The notes below the pieces were generated by a model, which had not been told where the DNA came from, did no database searches, and was given only the letters and a program-made list of their open reading frames with translations. From positions 1 through 64,000 of the forward strand of contig CAYOEM010000009.1 in assembly GCA_964402975.1 (NCBI GenBank): 64,000 bases of DNA, in the 5' to 3' direction. A program made the position numbers and the translations under genes. Origin of the DNA: CAMDKS01 sp964402975. Its GTDB lineage: Bacteria > Bdellovibrionota_B > Oligoflexia > Oligoflexales > RGVZ01. Below are positions 16,997 through 26,223 of the stretch, in pieces (the stretch's first letter is position 1; every line of letters begins with the position of its first letter).

Positions 16997-18106
16997 ATGC
17001 CAAACAACATGGAATCGGATCTAAACCGATTTCGAAAAATCGTACGAGGTAAAATCAAGCAAGAGCTTCGGCGCTTTATTGCTAACGGTGAGCTCATTGG
17101 TCGCCAAGGCAAAAAGATTGTCAGCATTCCCTTGCCTCGTATCGATCTCCCCCGTTTTCAATTCGGCAGCGGTGAAGAGGGCGGCGTAGGACAAGGGAAG
17201 GGAGATGTCGGAGAAGAAGTTGGCCAGGGCGAACCCCAGCCCGGCCAGGGCGAAGCTGGTGATGGCGAGGGTCAACACTCCCTTGAAGTTGATGTGTCAC
17301 TAGAAGAGCTCGCATCTCTCTTGAGCGAAGAACTAGAGCTCCCAAACATTGAAAACAAAGGCAAGAAGAACGTAGAAAGCAAGCACTACAAGTATACCGG
17401 CATCGTCACTAAAGGTCCGGAGTCGCTTCGCCATTTCAAAAAAACATACCGCGAGGCGTTGAAAAGAACGATATCTCTCGGCAACTACGACCCCAACAAC
17501 CCGATCGTCATTCCCATAAAGGAAGATAAGCGCTACCGCAGTTTTAAGATATACAACGAGCCTGTTGCCAATGCCGTCATTATTTACATGATGGACGTTT
17601 CAGGGTCGATGGGTGACGAGCAAAAAGAGATCGTTCGGCTGACCAGTTTTTGGCTAGATACATGGCTGCAGAGTCAATACGCGGGCCTTGATCGGCGCTA
17701 CATCATTCACGACGCCACTGCGCGCGAAGTCGATCAGAATACCTTCTATCGAACTCGGGAGTCCGGTGGCACACTAATTAGCTCCGCATATCGTCTTGCG
17801 CTAAAAATTATTGAGGAGAACTATCCGCTCGACGAGTGGAATATCTATTTGTTCCATTTTTCCGACGGCGATAATTGGTCTGGTAATGACACTAACGAGT
17901 GCATGAAACTCCTTGAGGCCGACATCATGACCCGCGCCAATCTATTTTGTTACGGACAGGTGGAAAGTCGCTACGGTTCAGGCCAGTTCCTTCGAGATTT
18001 ACAAAAGCATTTTGGCGAAAAAAACGACAAGCTGACGCTGGCACAAATCAAAGACAGAGATTCGATTATGGACGCCCTCAAAGTATTTTTGGGCAAGGGA
18101 CGGTGA
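16997..18106 (+). CDS. yeaH: YeaH/YhbH family protein (DUF444, von Willebrand-like)
   Basis: The 369-residue protein belongs to the DUF444 family, usually cotranscribed with prkA. It has an N-terminal basic helix, a Gly/Gln/Glu-rich low-complexity segment (about residues 58-92), and a C-terminal von Willebrand A-like domain with an incomplete metal-binding site, MMDVSGSMGD, then FHFSDGDNW. The E. coli homologue works with the YeaG kinase in stress tolerance. The stop is one base before the spoVR start, so translation is likely coupled. Exact biochemical role is not known in the family. Confidence 0.92.
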   Translation: MPNNMESDLNRFRKIVRGKIKQELRRFIANGELIGRQGKKIVSIPLPRIDLPRFQFGSGEEGGVGQGKGDVGEEVGQGEPQPGQGEAGDGEGQHSLEVDVSLEELASLLSEELELPNIENKGKKNVESKHYKYTGIVTKGPESLRHFKKTYREALKRTISLGNYDPNNPIVIPIKEDKRYRSFKIYNEPVANAVIIYMMDVSGSMGDEQKEIVRLTSFWLDTWLQSQYAGLDRRYIIHDATAREVDQNTFYRTRESGGTLISSAYRLALKIIEENYPLDEWNIYLFHFSDGDNWSGNDTNECMKLLEADIMTRANLFCYGQVESRYGSGQFLRDLQKHFGEKNDKLTLAQIKDRDSIMDALKVFLGKGR

Positions 18107-18107
18107 C

Positions 18108-19601
18108 ATGTACGTTAACACGAAACTGCCCCCCGACCTAGCCGATGCGGTCGCAACCCTGGAAGAAGTGGCGCGCGGCGCAGGCCTCGACTTTTTCCCG
18201 ACGATATTCGAACTCGTCGACTACAATCAGCTTTCTGAAATTGCATCTTACGGCGGCTTCCCCACTCGCTATCCTCATTGGAAGTTTGGGATGGAGTACG
18301 ACAAACTATCCAAGAGCTATGAGTATGGTCTAAGCATCATATACGAAATGGTTATTAACACGAACCCATGCTATGCATACCTGCTGCGAGCCAACAGCTT
18401 GGTGTTTCAGAAAACCGTGATCGCACACGTTCTCGGTCATTGCGACTTCTTTAAGAACAATTATTACTTCTCAAAGACTAATCGTAAAATGCTCGATCAG
18501 ATGGCCAATCATGCATCATTTGTTCGCCGGGCCATAAATGAAATAGGTCAGGATGTGGTCGAGTCGTTCCTCGATACATGTCTAAGCATAGAAAACCTCA
18601 TAGATATTACGGCCCCCTATCGCGCTGCACCCCTATCCCTCGATAAAGGCGGTCTTGGCGCTGATCAAGCCGTGCACGTTCCTAAAATTGAAACTAAAGG
18701 GTATCTGGATTCATACGTCAATCCGAAGGACTTTCTCGACGCGCAAAAAGACCGGATGCAGCGTGAGCAGCAAAAAGCTAAAAACTTTCCGGAACGCCCC
18801 GAACGAGACGTCCTGAAGTTTCTGATCGATCATGCGCCCGTTGCAACATGGCAAAAACGCGTTCTTGAAATCATTCGAGACGAATCCTACTATTTTGCAC
18901 CGCAAGGACAAACCAAGATCATGAACGAGGGCTGGGCGACCTACTGGCATTCCATGATGATGACCAGGCTTAGCCCCCTTCATGGCAGCGAAATTATCGA
19001 TTATTGTGACCATTACGCAGGGGTCGTCGCCGCAGCCCCCGGCTCGATCAACCCCTACAAAATTGGCGTCGAGCTTTTTCGTCACATTGAGCAGCGCTGG
19101 GATCGCGGGCAATTTGGCTTAGACTACCTGAATTGTGACGATCCTCGAAAACGAGCTGAATGGGACACCAAAGCTGGTCTTGGTCGAAAAAAGATTTTTG
19201 AAATCCGTCGTTATCACAATGATCTGACTTTTATCGACGAGTTTTTGGATGAGGATTTTTGCCATCATCACCGACTTTTCCTTTATGATTATGACAAGCG
19301 CTCTGGAAAACACGTGATATCGACCAGGGAGTTCAAACCTATCAAACAAAAGCTACTACAACAGCTCACTAATTTTGGACAACCAATTATCAGCGTAGTC
19401 GATGGCAACTTCAAAAATAGGGGCGAGCTACTTCTTGCCCACGAGCATAACGGTATGGATTTAAAGCAAGACTACTGCATGGAGACCTTGCGAAACATTC
19501 ACAAGATCTGGTCAAGACCAGTTTATCTGGAAACTTACATTGAAGATGTCAAACGGAGAATTTCATTTGATGGGAAGAATCATGATATCGAGAAAGTTTA
19601 G
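18108..19601 (+). CDS. spoVR: SpoVR family protein (YcgB)
   Basis: The 497-residue protein matches the SpoVR family throughout: LEEVARGAGLDFFPTIFELVDYNQLSEIASYGGFPTRYPHW near the N-terminus (cited in part), NEGWATYWHSMMM and the C-terminal region YLETYIEDVKRRI. In Bacillus SpoVR is needed for the spore cortex; in non-spore-formers it belongs to the prkA-yeaH stress module. There is no sign of sporulation here. The 3' end overlaps the next gene by about 32 bases. The protein contains conserved His and Glu residues that could bind a metal; the activity is unknown. Confidence 0.92.
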   Translation: MYVNTKLPPDLADAVATLEEVARGAGLDFFPTIFELVDYNQLSEIASYGGFPTRYPHWKFGMEYDKLSKSYEYGLSIIYEMVINTNPCYAYLLRANSLVFQKTVIAHVLGHCDFFKNNYYFSKTNRKMLDQMANHASFVRRAINEIGQDVVESFLDTCLSIENLIDITAPYRAAPLSLDKGGLGADQAVHVPKIETKGYLDSYVNPKDFLDAQKDRMQREQQKAKNFPERPERDVLKFLIDHAPVATWQKRVLEIIRDESYYFAPQGQTKIMNEGWATYWHSMMMTRLSPLHGSEIIDYCDHYAGVVAAAPGSINPYKIGVELFRHIEQRWDRGQFGLDYLNCDDPRKRAEWDTKAGLGRKKIFEIRRYHNDLTFIDEFLDEDFCHHHRLFLYDYDKRSGKHVISTREFKPIKQKLLQQLTNFGQPIISVVDGNFKNRGELLLAHEHNGMDLKQDYCMETLRNIHKIWSRPVYLETYIEDVKRRISFDGKNHDIEKV

Positions 19602-21318
19602 AGTCATTCTGTCAGCGCTCTTTTTGTCGTTATTCGCACATGCCACGCTGAGTATTGGGGCGCAGGGCCCCGCAGAGCTGCCAACGCTTTACTACGTCGG
19701 CATAATACCCGTTCAGTGGGAAAAAAGGGTCGATTGGAAGGACCTCGCGGACGCACGACGAGCCATCGACAATAACTTCACCAAGGCAGTGCGCTCAAGT
19801 CACCGCTTCTCATTCCTAAATGATGATCTTGTTAAGTCACTTTGGACTACCGCGAATGGTCGAAAGGAACTGGAAGATGATTACGAAGTAAGCTCTTATG
19901 TTAGCTTGGACATGGGCACCCGCGGTGACATGGCTGTAATGACCGTAAGATTGTTATCACCCAAGCTGCAAACCCAGCTTCAAGAGAGCGACGTGGTTGC
20001 AAAGAGCGCCCTCAGAAGCGCTAGCGCTGACAGCATTGCATCACGAATGACGGACTTGGTGCAGCGAATGCTTAATCGTCTACCGATTGATGTGCATATA
20101 ACTAGCGTCAATGGCGGTTACGTCACGCTATCCGGTGGTAGTACTCAGGGAATAAAAAACGGTCAAAAATTTGATGTCTTAGCTGCTAATATTTCGAGTC
20201 TGCATCCGGTTACCGGCGGCTGGCTTGGTTTTGGAACAAACCGCACTGGATCTATCGAGATCGTGGAAGTCAAATCGCAAAGCTCAATTGCGCGAATATC
20301 GTCTCTTGTAAAAGAGAACTCGGTTAGAGTAGGGCAAGGCATCCGCATAGACGATATCGCCGGCCGAGCAAGATTCGCAGTGTCTGATCCCAAAACCGCA
20401 AAATCCGCGCAGCCCTTTGAATCCTCCACAGCAAGCTCCGCATCAAAAGTGGAGACTTCAGCGCCCACACCGCCGCCAACCGTTTCCGAACCAATAGCTA
20501 AATCTCCTCCGCCGATTGAAAATAAAGCTAAGGACGCGCCGAATAAGCCCGCAGACGTCCCAGCGCCGGCCGAGCAAAATGTGGCAAAAGAGCCCAGCGC
20601 CAGTCCGACTCCAACGCCAGAGGGGGCGCCTGAAACAGATAAATTTACGGCCCGAATTATGCCTAAGGGAAGTGAAATGCGAACTTGGGCAGGCATTCGT
20701 ATGTGGTCCATATCTGGATCGGCCAAGGCGAATGCATCGCTTCCACCATGGCTGGTTAACACCGTCTCAGGCAGCATCTATCGCGATTTTTCTGACACCA
20801 TCGACTATAATTACGGCGTTGATTTTGGATATGGGCCAACAGGTGACGGCAGCTTCTTTAGCTATAATTTGCACAGTGCTGGGCGTTGGCACATGTACAT
20901 GAAGGATGTTCTTCCAGGTGCCGATGACGTCAATTTTGGATTGATGGCCAATATGACCAGTGCAAACATAACGGGCGAGACTAGCGGCGGCTTCGATCTT
21001 ACGATGATCCGACTGACACTCGGCGTTCATGGCTGGGCCAAGCCAGATTTTATCGGACAAAAAATTGAATGGACCGGTGAGGTATATTACCCACTTTACT
21101 ATTCAGGACAATTCGGCGTGAAAGGCAAATTCCGCGAAATTGTTTCGGGCTCAAGCATGGCATACCGCATCGGCATGTACATCGGCGATCGACCGGCCCA
21201 GGGTTGGCAATATGGAGCTGCATTCGATCTCGAACAAAACTCCTGGTCACTGAAAACGGGAAAGAAGGCTGAACAAAGCTCGATTGGTTTACTGGTTCTA
21301 GCCCGTCGCAATATTTAA
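19570..21318 (+). CDS. Exported protein, fourth gene of the prkA operon
   Basis: I do not recognise the family. The protein of about 582 residues has a signal peptide (RVILSALFLSLFAHATLS), an N-terminal domain of about 250 residues, a region around GGYVTLSGGSTQGIKNGQKF resembling the small beta domain seen in FlgT-like and similar proteins, a Pro/Ala/Ser-rich linker (about 275-370), and a C-terminal region with alternating aromatic strands (WAGIRMWSISG to the end) suggesting an outer-membrane barrel. Start candidates are ATG 19570 and 19582, both overlapping the spoVR end. The neighbour suggests a link of the PrkA module to the cell envelope, but this is inference. Confidence 0.6.
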   Translation: MGRIMISRKFRVILSALFLSLFAHATLSIGAQGPAELPTLYYVGIIPVQWEKRVDWKDLADARRAIDNNFTKAVRSSHRFSFLNDDLVKSLWTTANGRKELEDDYEVSSYVSLDMGTRGDMAVMTVRLLSPKLQTQLQESDVVAKSALRSASADSIASRMTDLVQRMLNRLPIDVHITSVNGGYVTLSGGSTQGIKNGQKFDVLAANISSLHPVTGGWLGFGTNRTGSIEIVEVKSQSSIARISSLVKENSVRVGQGIRIDDIAGRARFAVSDPKTAKSAQPFESSTASSASKVETSAPTPPPTVSEPIAKSPPPIENKAKDAPNKPADVPAPAEQNVAKEPSASPTPTPEGAPETDKFTARIMPKGSEMRTWAGIRMWSISGSAKANASLPPWLVNTVSGSIYRDFSDTIDYNYGVDFGYGPTGDGSFFSYNLHSAGRWHMYMKDVLPGADDVNFGLMANMTSANITGETSGGFDLTMIRLTLGVHGWAKPDFIGQKIEWTGEVYYPLYYSGQFGVKGKFREIVSGSSMAYRIGMYIGDRPAQGWQYGAAFDLEQNSWSLKTGKKAEQSSIGLLVLARRNI

Positions 21319-22058
21319 GCCGTCGGGTGTAGACGCTGAAATTCGCCATTAGATAAAACCACGATGCAAGACGGTTTGTCCCAACTCGTCACGCTGAGAA
21401 GCCGTCCGTTTTCCGGCAGCATTTCATCGTAAGGATGGTGAAAATGTCCAAAAATGATAACGTCCGCACATTGGTTGCGTAATTGTGATTCAGCCATAGC
21501 TTTTATCCGGTCGTGTCGCAGCTCACGGTACTTGTCTTTCTTTCTGGACGTAGACGCCAACCATAAAGTCAGTCGATCAAGCAAAGTTTGGGGAAAAAGA
21601 AAGGCAAAAAAGCTAACAATCCGGCTGCGCATAATAAAACGAAAGATTCTGTAAGGCAAATCTGGACTCAGCAAGTCGCCATGTGCAACAAGAATTCTCC
21701 TCCCATCAGGCGCCATGACGATTCGACCATCACTCGGAATGATCTTGAATCTAAAGTGTCGACTGAGTCCGTCTAGTGCAAACTCGTGATTACCCTCGAC
21801 AAACCAAACATCAGCTCCCGAAGCCGCGAGCGTATCCATCATCTCCAAGAGCTTTTTGTATTTCGTTCGGAAGTGGGCTCGCCAACCAAAAAAGAAGTCG
21901 AATATATCGCCATTGAGAACAAACGTCTTCGCCCTCACTCGAATTGCTTCTTCGACGAGCTGACAAAGCAATTCATACCGCTCATCGTCGGCGGTACGGA
22001 TATGAACGTCGCTGGCTACGATGAGCGCTGGGTTTTGAGGTAATTTGAAACTAGGCAA
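21315..22058 (-). CDS. Metallophosphoesterase of the LpxH type
   Basis: The 247-residue calcineurin-like phosphoesterase carries all the metal motifs: ASDVHI, NGDIFDF, EGNHEF, AHGDLL and FGHFHHP. The layout matches UDP-2,3-diacylglucosamine pyrophosphatase (LpxH), which makes lipid X in lipid A synthesis at the inner membrane face. There is a segment LYRIFRFIMRSRIVSFF-like insertion that resembles the LpxH cap, though I would not exclude a paralogue with another substrate. The start is TTG at 22058; no ATG or GTG is available before the first motif, and the ribosome site is weak. Its stop overlaps the end of the upstream exported protein by four bases, in convergent orientation. Confidence 0.78.
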   Translation of the reverse strand: MPSFKLPQNPALIVASDVHIRTADDERYELLCQLVEEAIRVRAKTFVLNGDIFDFFFGWRAHFRTKYKKLLEMMDTLAASGADVWFVEGNHEFALDGLSRHFRFKIIPSDGRIVMAPDGRRILVAHGDLLSPDLPYRIFRFIMRSRIVSFFAFLFPQTLLDRLTLWLASTSRKKDKYRELRHDRIKAMAESQLRNQCADVIIFGHFHHPYDEMLPENGRLLSVTSWDKPSCIVVLSNGEFQRLHPTA

Positions 22059-22185
22059 TCTTGAGGTCCCACGTGCATCGTTGATTAAGCAAGGTCGATG
22101 TAATACCAGTGCAAAACTTAATTATTCAATAGATTACCAAATTCGCTCGTTAAATAAGACTACGCTTTCAGCCGACACCGACTCT

Positions 22186-23502
22186 ATGGGCACAAGTATC
22201 TTAAATTTTTGGACATTCTGTCATTCGCAACAAGTCCTGAGAGTGCGCTACGGCGTGCTATGTCTGGCTCTCTTGTCCAATCCTTGTGCGGGTGAATCAA
22301 CAAATAAACGCATGATCATTCCCGGTGCACGCGCACAGGCAGTTTCTGGAGCCTTCACCGCTGTGGCAAACGATGCCTCTGCAGGATGGCACAACCCAGC
22401 TGGGCTGGGGTTTCTCAAGGGTCCAGGCGTGAGTGCGTCGGTGAATAATTACTCGGTTTCAAAAAAAACCGTCCAGGGCGTGGCCAGTAACGTGGAGCTT
22501 GGCGAAAATTCATCATCGATTTATCCAGGATTTGCCGGTGTAAACACCACGCTCGGGCCGCTCAGTGTGGGTTGGAGTTACTTCACGATGGATGAACAAA
22601 ACACCGACGAGTCGCAATCTATGCAGGTCAGTGTTCCTACCGGACTTCAAGCCGCAGGTCAGCTGCCTCTCGCGGATACTAGTTTTAGATATGATCGCAT
22701 CCAATTGACGTCAGGTAATTTGATTCACGCTGGCGCAAGCGTGGCATTACCGATCGGCAAAAATATATCTCTAGGTCTCAGTGAGTTTTACTACAGACGT
22801 CAGAAACAAACGAATCTGAAGGAACGCTCCACATATGAATCTGGAGTTTTTTATGACAGCTTCTCCCGCATGAGCACAAAAAACGAGGGAACGATCGCCG
22901 TTGCTGGAGTTCTCATCCGACCGGGAGCATTTTCAATTGGTGCTTCTGTCCGAGTTCCACGAGCTCTTAGTGACAAGACCGATTATGAAACAAGCCAAGT
23001 TATCTACACAGGGACCACACCTGAGTTGGCGAGCCAGAATATTTCCACGCACCGCGAAGATGAACTTACCACTCGTACCTGGAATTTGGGCATCGCCTGG
23101 ACACCGACGGAGCATGCCACTATCAGCGCTGATGTCATCCATTACCCATCTACTAAAACACTTTGGGAAGGAAGTGGCGGCTTTGATACCCGAGCCACGA
23201 CCGACTGGAGTCTCGGTGCTGAGTTTCGTTCTGATTCTGTAATTATTGCGGGCGGGGCATTTACGAACAGTTCTTTGGTCAAAAAACCCACGCCTTCACT
23301 TGTCTCGTCAGACCCATCCCAAATAAACTTTATAGGTTTTTCCGTGGCAACCGGCCTTAAAACTAGACAATCGGAGAGTCTATTCATCATGACCCGCCAA
23401 CAGGGGCAAGGATATACCCAAATGGTTCAGGGCGATCTGACACTGCAAGGGGTCAGCATAGAAACTCAGACCTTTAGTTTATCGAGTTCATATAAATTTT
23501 AA
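22186..23502 (+). CDS. FadL/OmpP1/TodX-type outer-membrane protein
   Basis: About 438 residues, ending in SSYKF, a typical outer-membrane beta-signal with terminal Phe. A signal-like segment (YGVLCLALLSNPCAG) precedes the FadL-like opening GARAQAVSGAFTAVANDASAGWHNPAGL, which contains the NPAGL motif of the family. The rest has alternating strands of a barrel. Members take up long-chain fatty acids or other hydrophobic compounds. The start is uncertain: ATG 22186, or a GTG near 22243 closer to the signal; an earlier in-frame start at 22045 overlaps the LpxH-like gene and is unlikely. It is divergent from that gene. Confidence 0.8.
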   Translation: MGTSILNFWTFCHSQQVLRVRYGVLCLALLSNPCAGESTNKRMIIPGARAQAVSGAFTAVANDASAGWHNPAGLGFLKGPGVSASVNNYSVSKKTVQGVASNVELGENSSSIYPGFAGVNTTLGPLSVGWSYFTMDEQNTDESQSMQVSVPTGLQAAGQLPLADTSFRYDRIQLTSGNLIHAGASVALPIGKNISLGLSEFYYRRQKQTNLKERSTYESGVFYDSFSRMSTKNEGTIAVAGVLIRPGAFSIGASVRVPRALSDKTDYETSQVIYTGTTPELASQNISTHREDELTTRTWNLGIAWTPTEHATISADVIHYPSTKTLWEGSGGFDTRATTDWSLGAEFRSDSVIIAGGAFTNSSLVKKPTPSLVSSDPSQINFIGFSVATGLKTRQSESLFIMTRQQGQGYTQMVQGDLTLQGVSIETQTFSLSSSYKF

Positions 23503-23622
23503 TGAAAAATCATAAGAATTTTATAACCACCCGTCCTTTGGGCTTGGGAATTATATAGTTGCAAGGCGTGTGGAGGCTGAGTTACAAACTATCTTCCAAA
23601 AATGTTCATTGTGGAGATAAAA

Positions 23623-23868
23623 ATGAGCAACCTGTCTCTAGAGGATCGCGTTAAGCAATTAGTAGTTAAACAACTTGGCGTCGAAGAAAGCGCTGTAGTT
23701 GGAAAAGCAAAATTTATCGAAGATCTTGGCGCAGACTCGCTGGATATAGTTGAGCTGGTCATGGCAATGGAAGAAGCTTTCGGAGTCGACATTCCAGACG
23801 AGGAAGCTGAAAACATCCGCACCGTAGATGATGCGGTCCAATTTATAAAGCGTGCTGGCGAAGCTTAA
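23623..23868 (+). CDS. acpP: Acyl carrier protein
   Basis: The 81-residue acidic protein contains the phosphopantetheine site GADSLDIVELVMAMEE with the attachment Ser at residue 39. It carries fatty-acyl chains in fatty acid synthesis in the cytoplasm. ATG 23623 is chosen over an ATG 21 bases upstream since GGAG is seven bases before it and the family begins there. No fab genes are adjacent, unlike the usual fabG-acpP-fabF cluster. A strong hairpin terminator follows the gene. Confidence 0.95.
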   Translation: MSNLSLEDRVKQLVVKQLGVEESAVVGKAKFIEDLGADSLDIVELVMAMEEAFGVDIPDEEAENIRTVDDAVQFIKRAGEA

Positions 23869-23882
23869 TCGACCTGAGAAAC

Positions 23883-23903
23883 CGGGGCCCATGATGGGCC
23901 CCG
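23883..23903 (+). terminator. Hairpin terminator after acpP
   Basis: A perfect nine-base GC-rich stem (CGGGGCCCA pairing with TGGGCCCCG) with a three-base loop TGA follows acpP by 14 bases. The downstream tract is ATTGCTTT, only weakly T-rich, so termination may be partial, letting rpiB be read. Confidence 0.7.
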
Positions 23904-23960
23904 ATTGCTTTGCTAACAACGTCCAGTCAAAAAAACGCAACCGCTTCACGGAGTCGATGT

Positions 23961-24437
23961 ATGGCCCTCACAATCGGAATTGCCGCTGATCATGCTGGCA
24001 AGGAACTAAAGCAACTTGTCGTTGAAATGCTGAAGCTCTCCGAACACCAAGCTGTTGACTACGGCGTTGCGGCTGATTGCAAAACATCTGTTGATTATCC
24101 GGATTACGCTGCAGCCGTGGCTTCTGATGTCATGTCTGGAAAACTGGACTGCGGCATTCTTATTTGTGGGTCCGGAATCGGAATGCAGATAGCCGCAAAC
24201 AAGTTCCCCGGCATTCGGGCTGCGGTTGCTTGGGATGAGCTTTCTGCCAAGCTCGCCAAAGAGCACAACAATGCAAATATTCTCTGTCTTGGCGCGCGCC
24301 TTATCAACCATATGCGAGCTACAGAGCTTGTGAAAACTTGGCTAGAGACGCCATTTGGAGGCCGAAGGCATCAGATTCGTCTCGACAAGATTCGCGAAAT
24401 TGAGCGAAAAGTTTCAAATCTCAGAGTTAAAGACTGA
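23961..24437 (+). CDS. rpiB: Ribose-5-phosphate isomerase B
   Basis: The 158-residue protein belongs to the RpiB/LacAB family: IGIAADHAGKELK, VDYPDYAAAVASDV, GILICGSGIGMQIAANKFPGIRAA (the active-site Cys loop), HNNANILCLGARL. It interconverts ribose 5-phosphate and ribulose 5-phosphate. ATG 23961 has GGAG eight bases upstream; the earlier frame start adds 17 residues unlike the family. It precedes glyA by 23 bases; rpiB-glyA is a frequent bacterial pair, and an operon with nrdR and the rib genes is probable. Confidence 0.93.
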   Translation: MALTIGIAADHAGKELKQLVVEMLKLSEHQAVDYGVAADCKTSVDYPDYAAAVASDVMSGKLDCGILICGSGIGMQIAANKFPGIRAAVAWDELSAKLAKEHNNANILCLGARLINHMRATELVKTWLETPFGGRRHQIRLDKIREIERKVSNLRVKD

Positions 24438-24460
24438 CAATTGGGCAAGGAGCGCACTCA

Positions 24461-25729
24461 ATGCATGGACAACGGCCTTGGGATATTCTGCAATCTAAAG
24501 ACAAAGACGTTTTTGGCTTGATACAAGGCGAGCTGCTCCGCCAAAAACATGGGCTTGAGCTTATTGCATCAGAAAATTTTGCATCGCCTGCGGTGATTGC
24601 GGCCATGGCGAATGTATTAGCGAATAAATACGCCGAGGGCCTGCCGGGCAAACGTTACTACGGTGGCTGTCAGATCGTAGATCAGATGGAAGATCTCGCC
24701 ATCAGCCGTGCGTGTAAGTTATTCGGAGCCAAATTTGCAAACGTTCAGCCACACTCAGGAGCCCAAGCAAACGCTGCGGTTTTTCTTTCCCTCTTGAACT
24801 CTGGAGACCGTATCCTAGGGCTCGATTTATCCCACGGTGGACATTTGACTCATGGTAGCAAGGTAAACTTTTCGGGAATCCTCTACGAATCTCACTTCTA
24901 CGGCCTAGACCCAGAGACCGAGACTATTAACTATGATCAAGTCTTAAAGATCGCTCGAGACGTCAAGCCTAAGATGATCATCGCTGGAGCCAGCGCTTAT
25001 CCCAGAACTATAGACTTCAAAAAATTCCGCGACATCGCTGACGATGTGGGAGCTTATCTAATGGTGGATATGGCCCATATCGCAGGTTTAGTTGCGACCG
25101 GTGATCACCCTAGCCCTGTGCCACACGCCCACGTGACCACCTCGACGACTCATAAAACCCTGCGCGGCCCTCGTGGTGGGATCATTCTATGGAACGACGA
25201 GACACTAACCCCAAAAATCAACAAATCCGTCTTTCCTGGTATCCAAGGCGGGCCGCTGGAGCACATCATTGCAGCTAAAGCTGTTTGTTTTGGCGAAGCG
25301 TTGGAACCGTCATTTAAGGCCTACCAACAAAAAGTTGTGTCCAATGCCAGGGCTCTCGCGTCCCATTTGGTAGGAAAAGGGGTCAGACTCGTTTCTGGCG
25401 GTACTGATAACCACCTCATGTTGCTTGATCTTTCTGCGACTGACATTACGGGTAAGCAGCTCGAAGAAGCGCTCGGCAAAGTAGAGATTACAGTCAATAA
25501 GAATACAGTGCCGAAAGAAAAAAGGAGCCCATTCGTGACCAGTGGTGTGCGGATCGGCACGCCTGCCATCACCAGTCGAGGCCTGGGCGTAGCTGAAATG
25601 CCGATTCTAGGCGAATTAATTCATCGGGTTATCAAAAATATAGACAATGCGGCCGAACTCGATAGAATCCGGCGAGATGTGCTTGCGCTGGCTGAAAGAT
25701 TTCCGTTATATCCGGAATGGGCTGTGTGA
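24461..25729 (+). CDS. glyA: Serine hydroxymethyltransferase
   Basis: PLP enzyme that converts serine and THF to glycine and 5,10-methylene-THF, feeding purine, thymidylate and formyl-Met supply. It begins in family style with LIQGELLRQKHGLELIASENF, and carries LPGKRYYGGC, the PLP region MVDMAHIAGLVA and the Schiff-base Lys at residue 232 in TTHKTLRGPRGG. The length of 422 residues is normal. AAGGAG lies nine bases before the ATG. It lies between rpiB and nrdR, a common arrangement. Confidence 0.95.
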   Translation: MHGQRPWDILQSKDKDVFGLIQGELLRQKHGLELIASENFASPAVIAAMANVLANKYAEGLPGKRYYGGCQIVDQMEDLAISRACKLFGAKFANVQPHSGAQANAAVFLSLLNSGDRILGLDLSHGGHLTHGSKVNFSGILYESHFYGLDPETETINYDQVLKIARDVKPKMIIAGASAYPRTIDFKKFRDIADDVGAYLMVDMAHIAGLVATGDHPSPVPHAHVTTSTTHKTLRGPRGGIILWNDETLTPKINKSVFPGIQGGPLEHIIAAKAVCFGEALEPSFKAYQQKVVSNARALASHLVGKGVRLVSGGTDNHLMLLDLSATDITGKQLEEALGKVEITVNKNTVPKEKRSPFVTSGVRIGTPAITSRGLGVAEMPILGELIHRVIKNIDNAAELDRIRRDVLALAERFPLYPEWAV

Positions 25730-25759
25730 TCTGATTTTTTAGAAATGGTAGGTCTTTAA

Positions 25760-26218
25760 GTGCGTTGTCCTGGTTGTGGTCATGAAGATACGAGAGTGCT
25801 GGAGAGCCGCCTGTCCCATGAGGGGCGAGCCGTCCGCCGTCGTCGTTCATGTCCCGATTGCAACTACCGCTTCACAACCTACGAGCAAGAAGAAGCATTT
25901 GTTTTTCAGATCAAAAAACGAGACGGTCGAGTTGAAGCCTACATCCCTGACAAGGCACTAAGATCCATACAGGTCGCCTGTCAGAAACGCCCTGTTACCA
26001 TAGACCAAATTGAAAACATGCTCGCTCGCATCGAACGCAACATACAGGATGCAGGAGAGCGAGTCGTAGCAAGTGAGAAGCTAGGTGGAATGATTCTCGA
26101 GGCTCTCACAGCCCTCGACAAAGTTGCCTACGTGCGCTTTGCATCTGTTTATAAAGACTTTAAAGACACTGAGCAGTTTATGCGCGAACTAAGCGCAATC
26201 CAAGCTCCGCCCCTCTGA
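25760..26218 (+). CDS. nrdR: Transcriptional repressor NrdR
   Basis: Represses ribonucleotide reductase genes in response to dATP/ATP. The 152-residue protein has the N-terminal zinc ribbon, CPGCGHEDTRVLESR followed by RRRRSCPDCNYRFTTYE, and an ATP-cone domain around FQIKKRDGRVEAYI. Length and order are typical. The start is a GTG; a GGTAGG is about eight bases upstream. No nrd genes lie in the window. It is followed immediately by ribE, with five bases between them, a common nrdR-rib linkage. Confidence 0.94.
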   Translation: MRCPGCGHEDTRVLESRLSHEGRAVRRRRSCPDCNYRFTTYEQEEAFVFQIKKRDGRVEAYIPDKALRSIQVACQKRPVTIDQIENMLARIERNIQDAGERVVASEKLGGMILEALTALDKVAYVRFASVYKDFKDTEQFMRELSAIQAPPL

Positions 26219-26223
26219 ATAAA

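Noticed and set aside
20163..20777. Minus-strand open frame of 204 codons inside the prkA-operon exported gene
   Set aside because: It is the antisense of a Pro/Ala/Ser-rich linker, where open frames on the other strand are expected; no ribosome site or family match.
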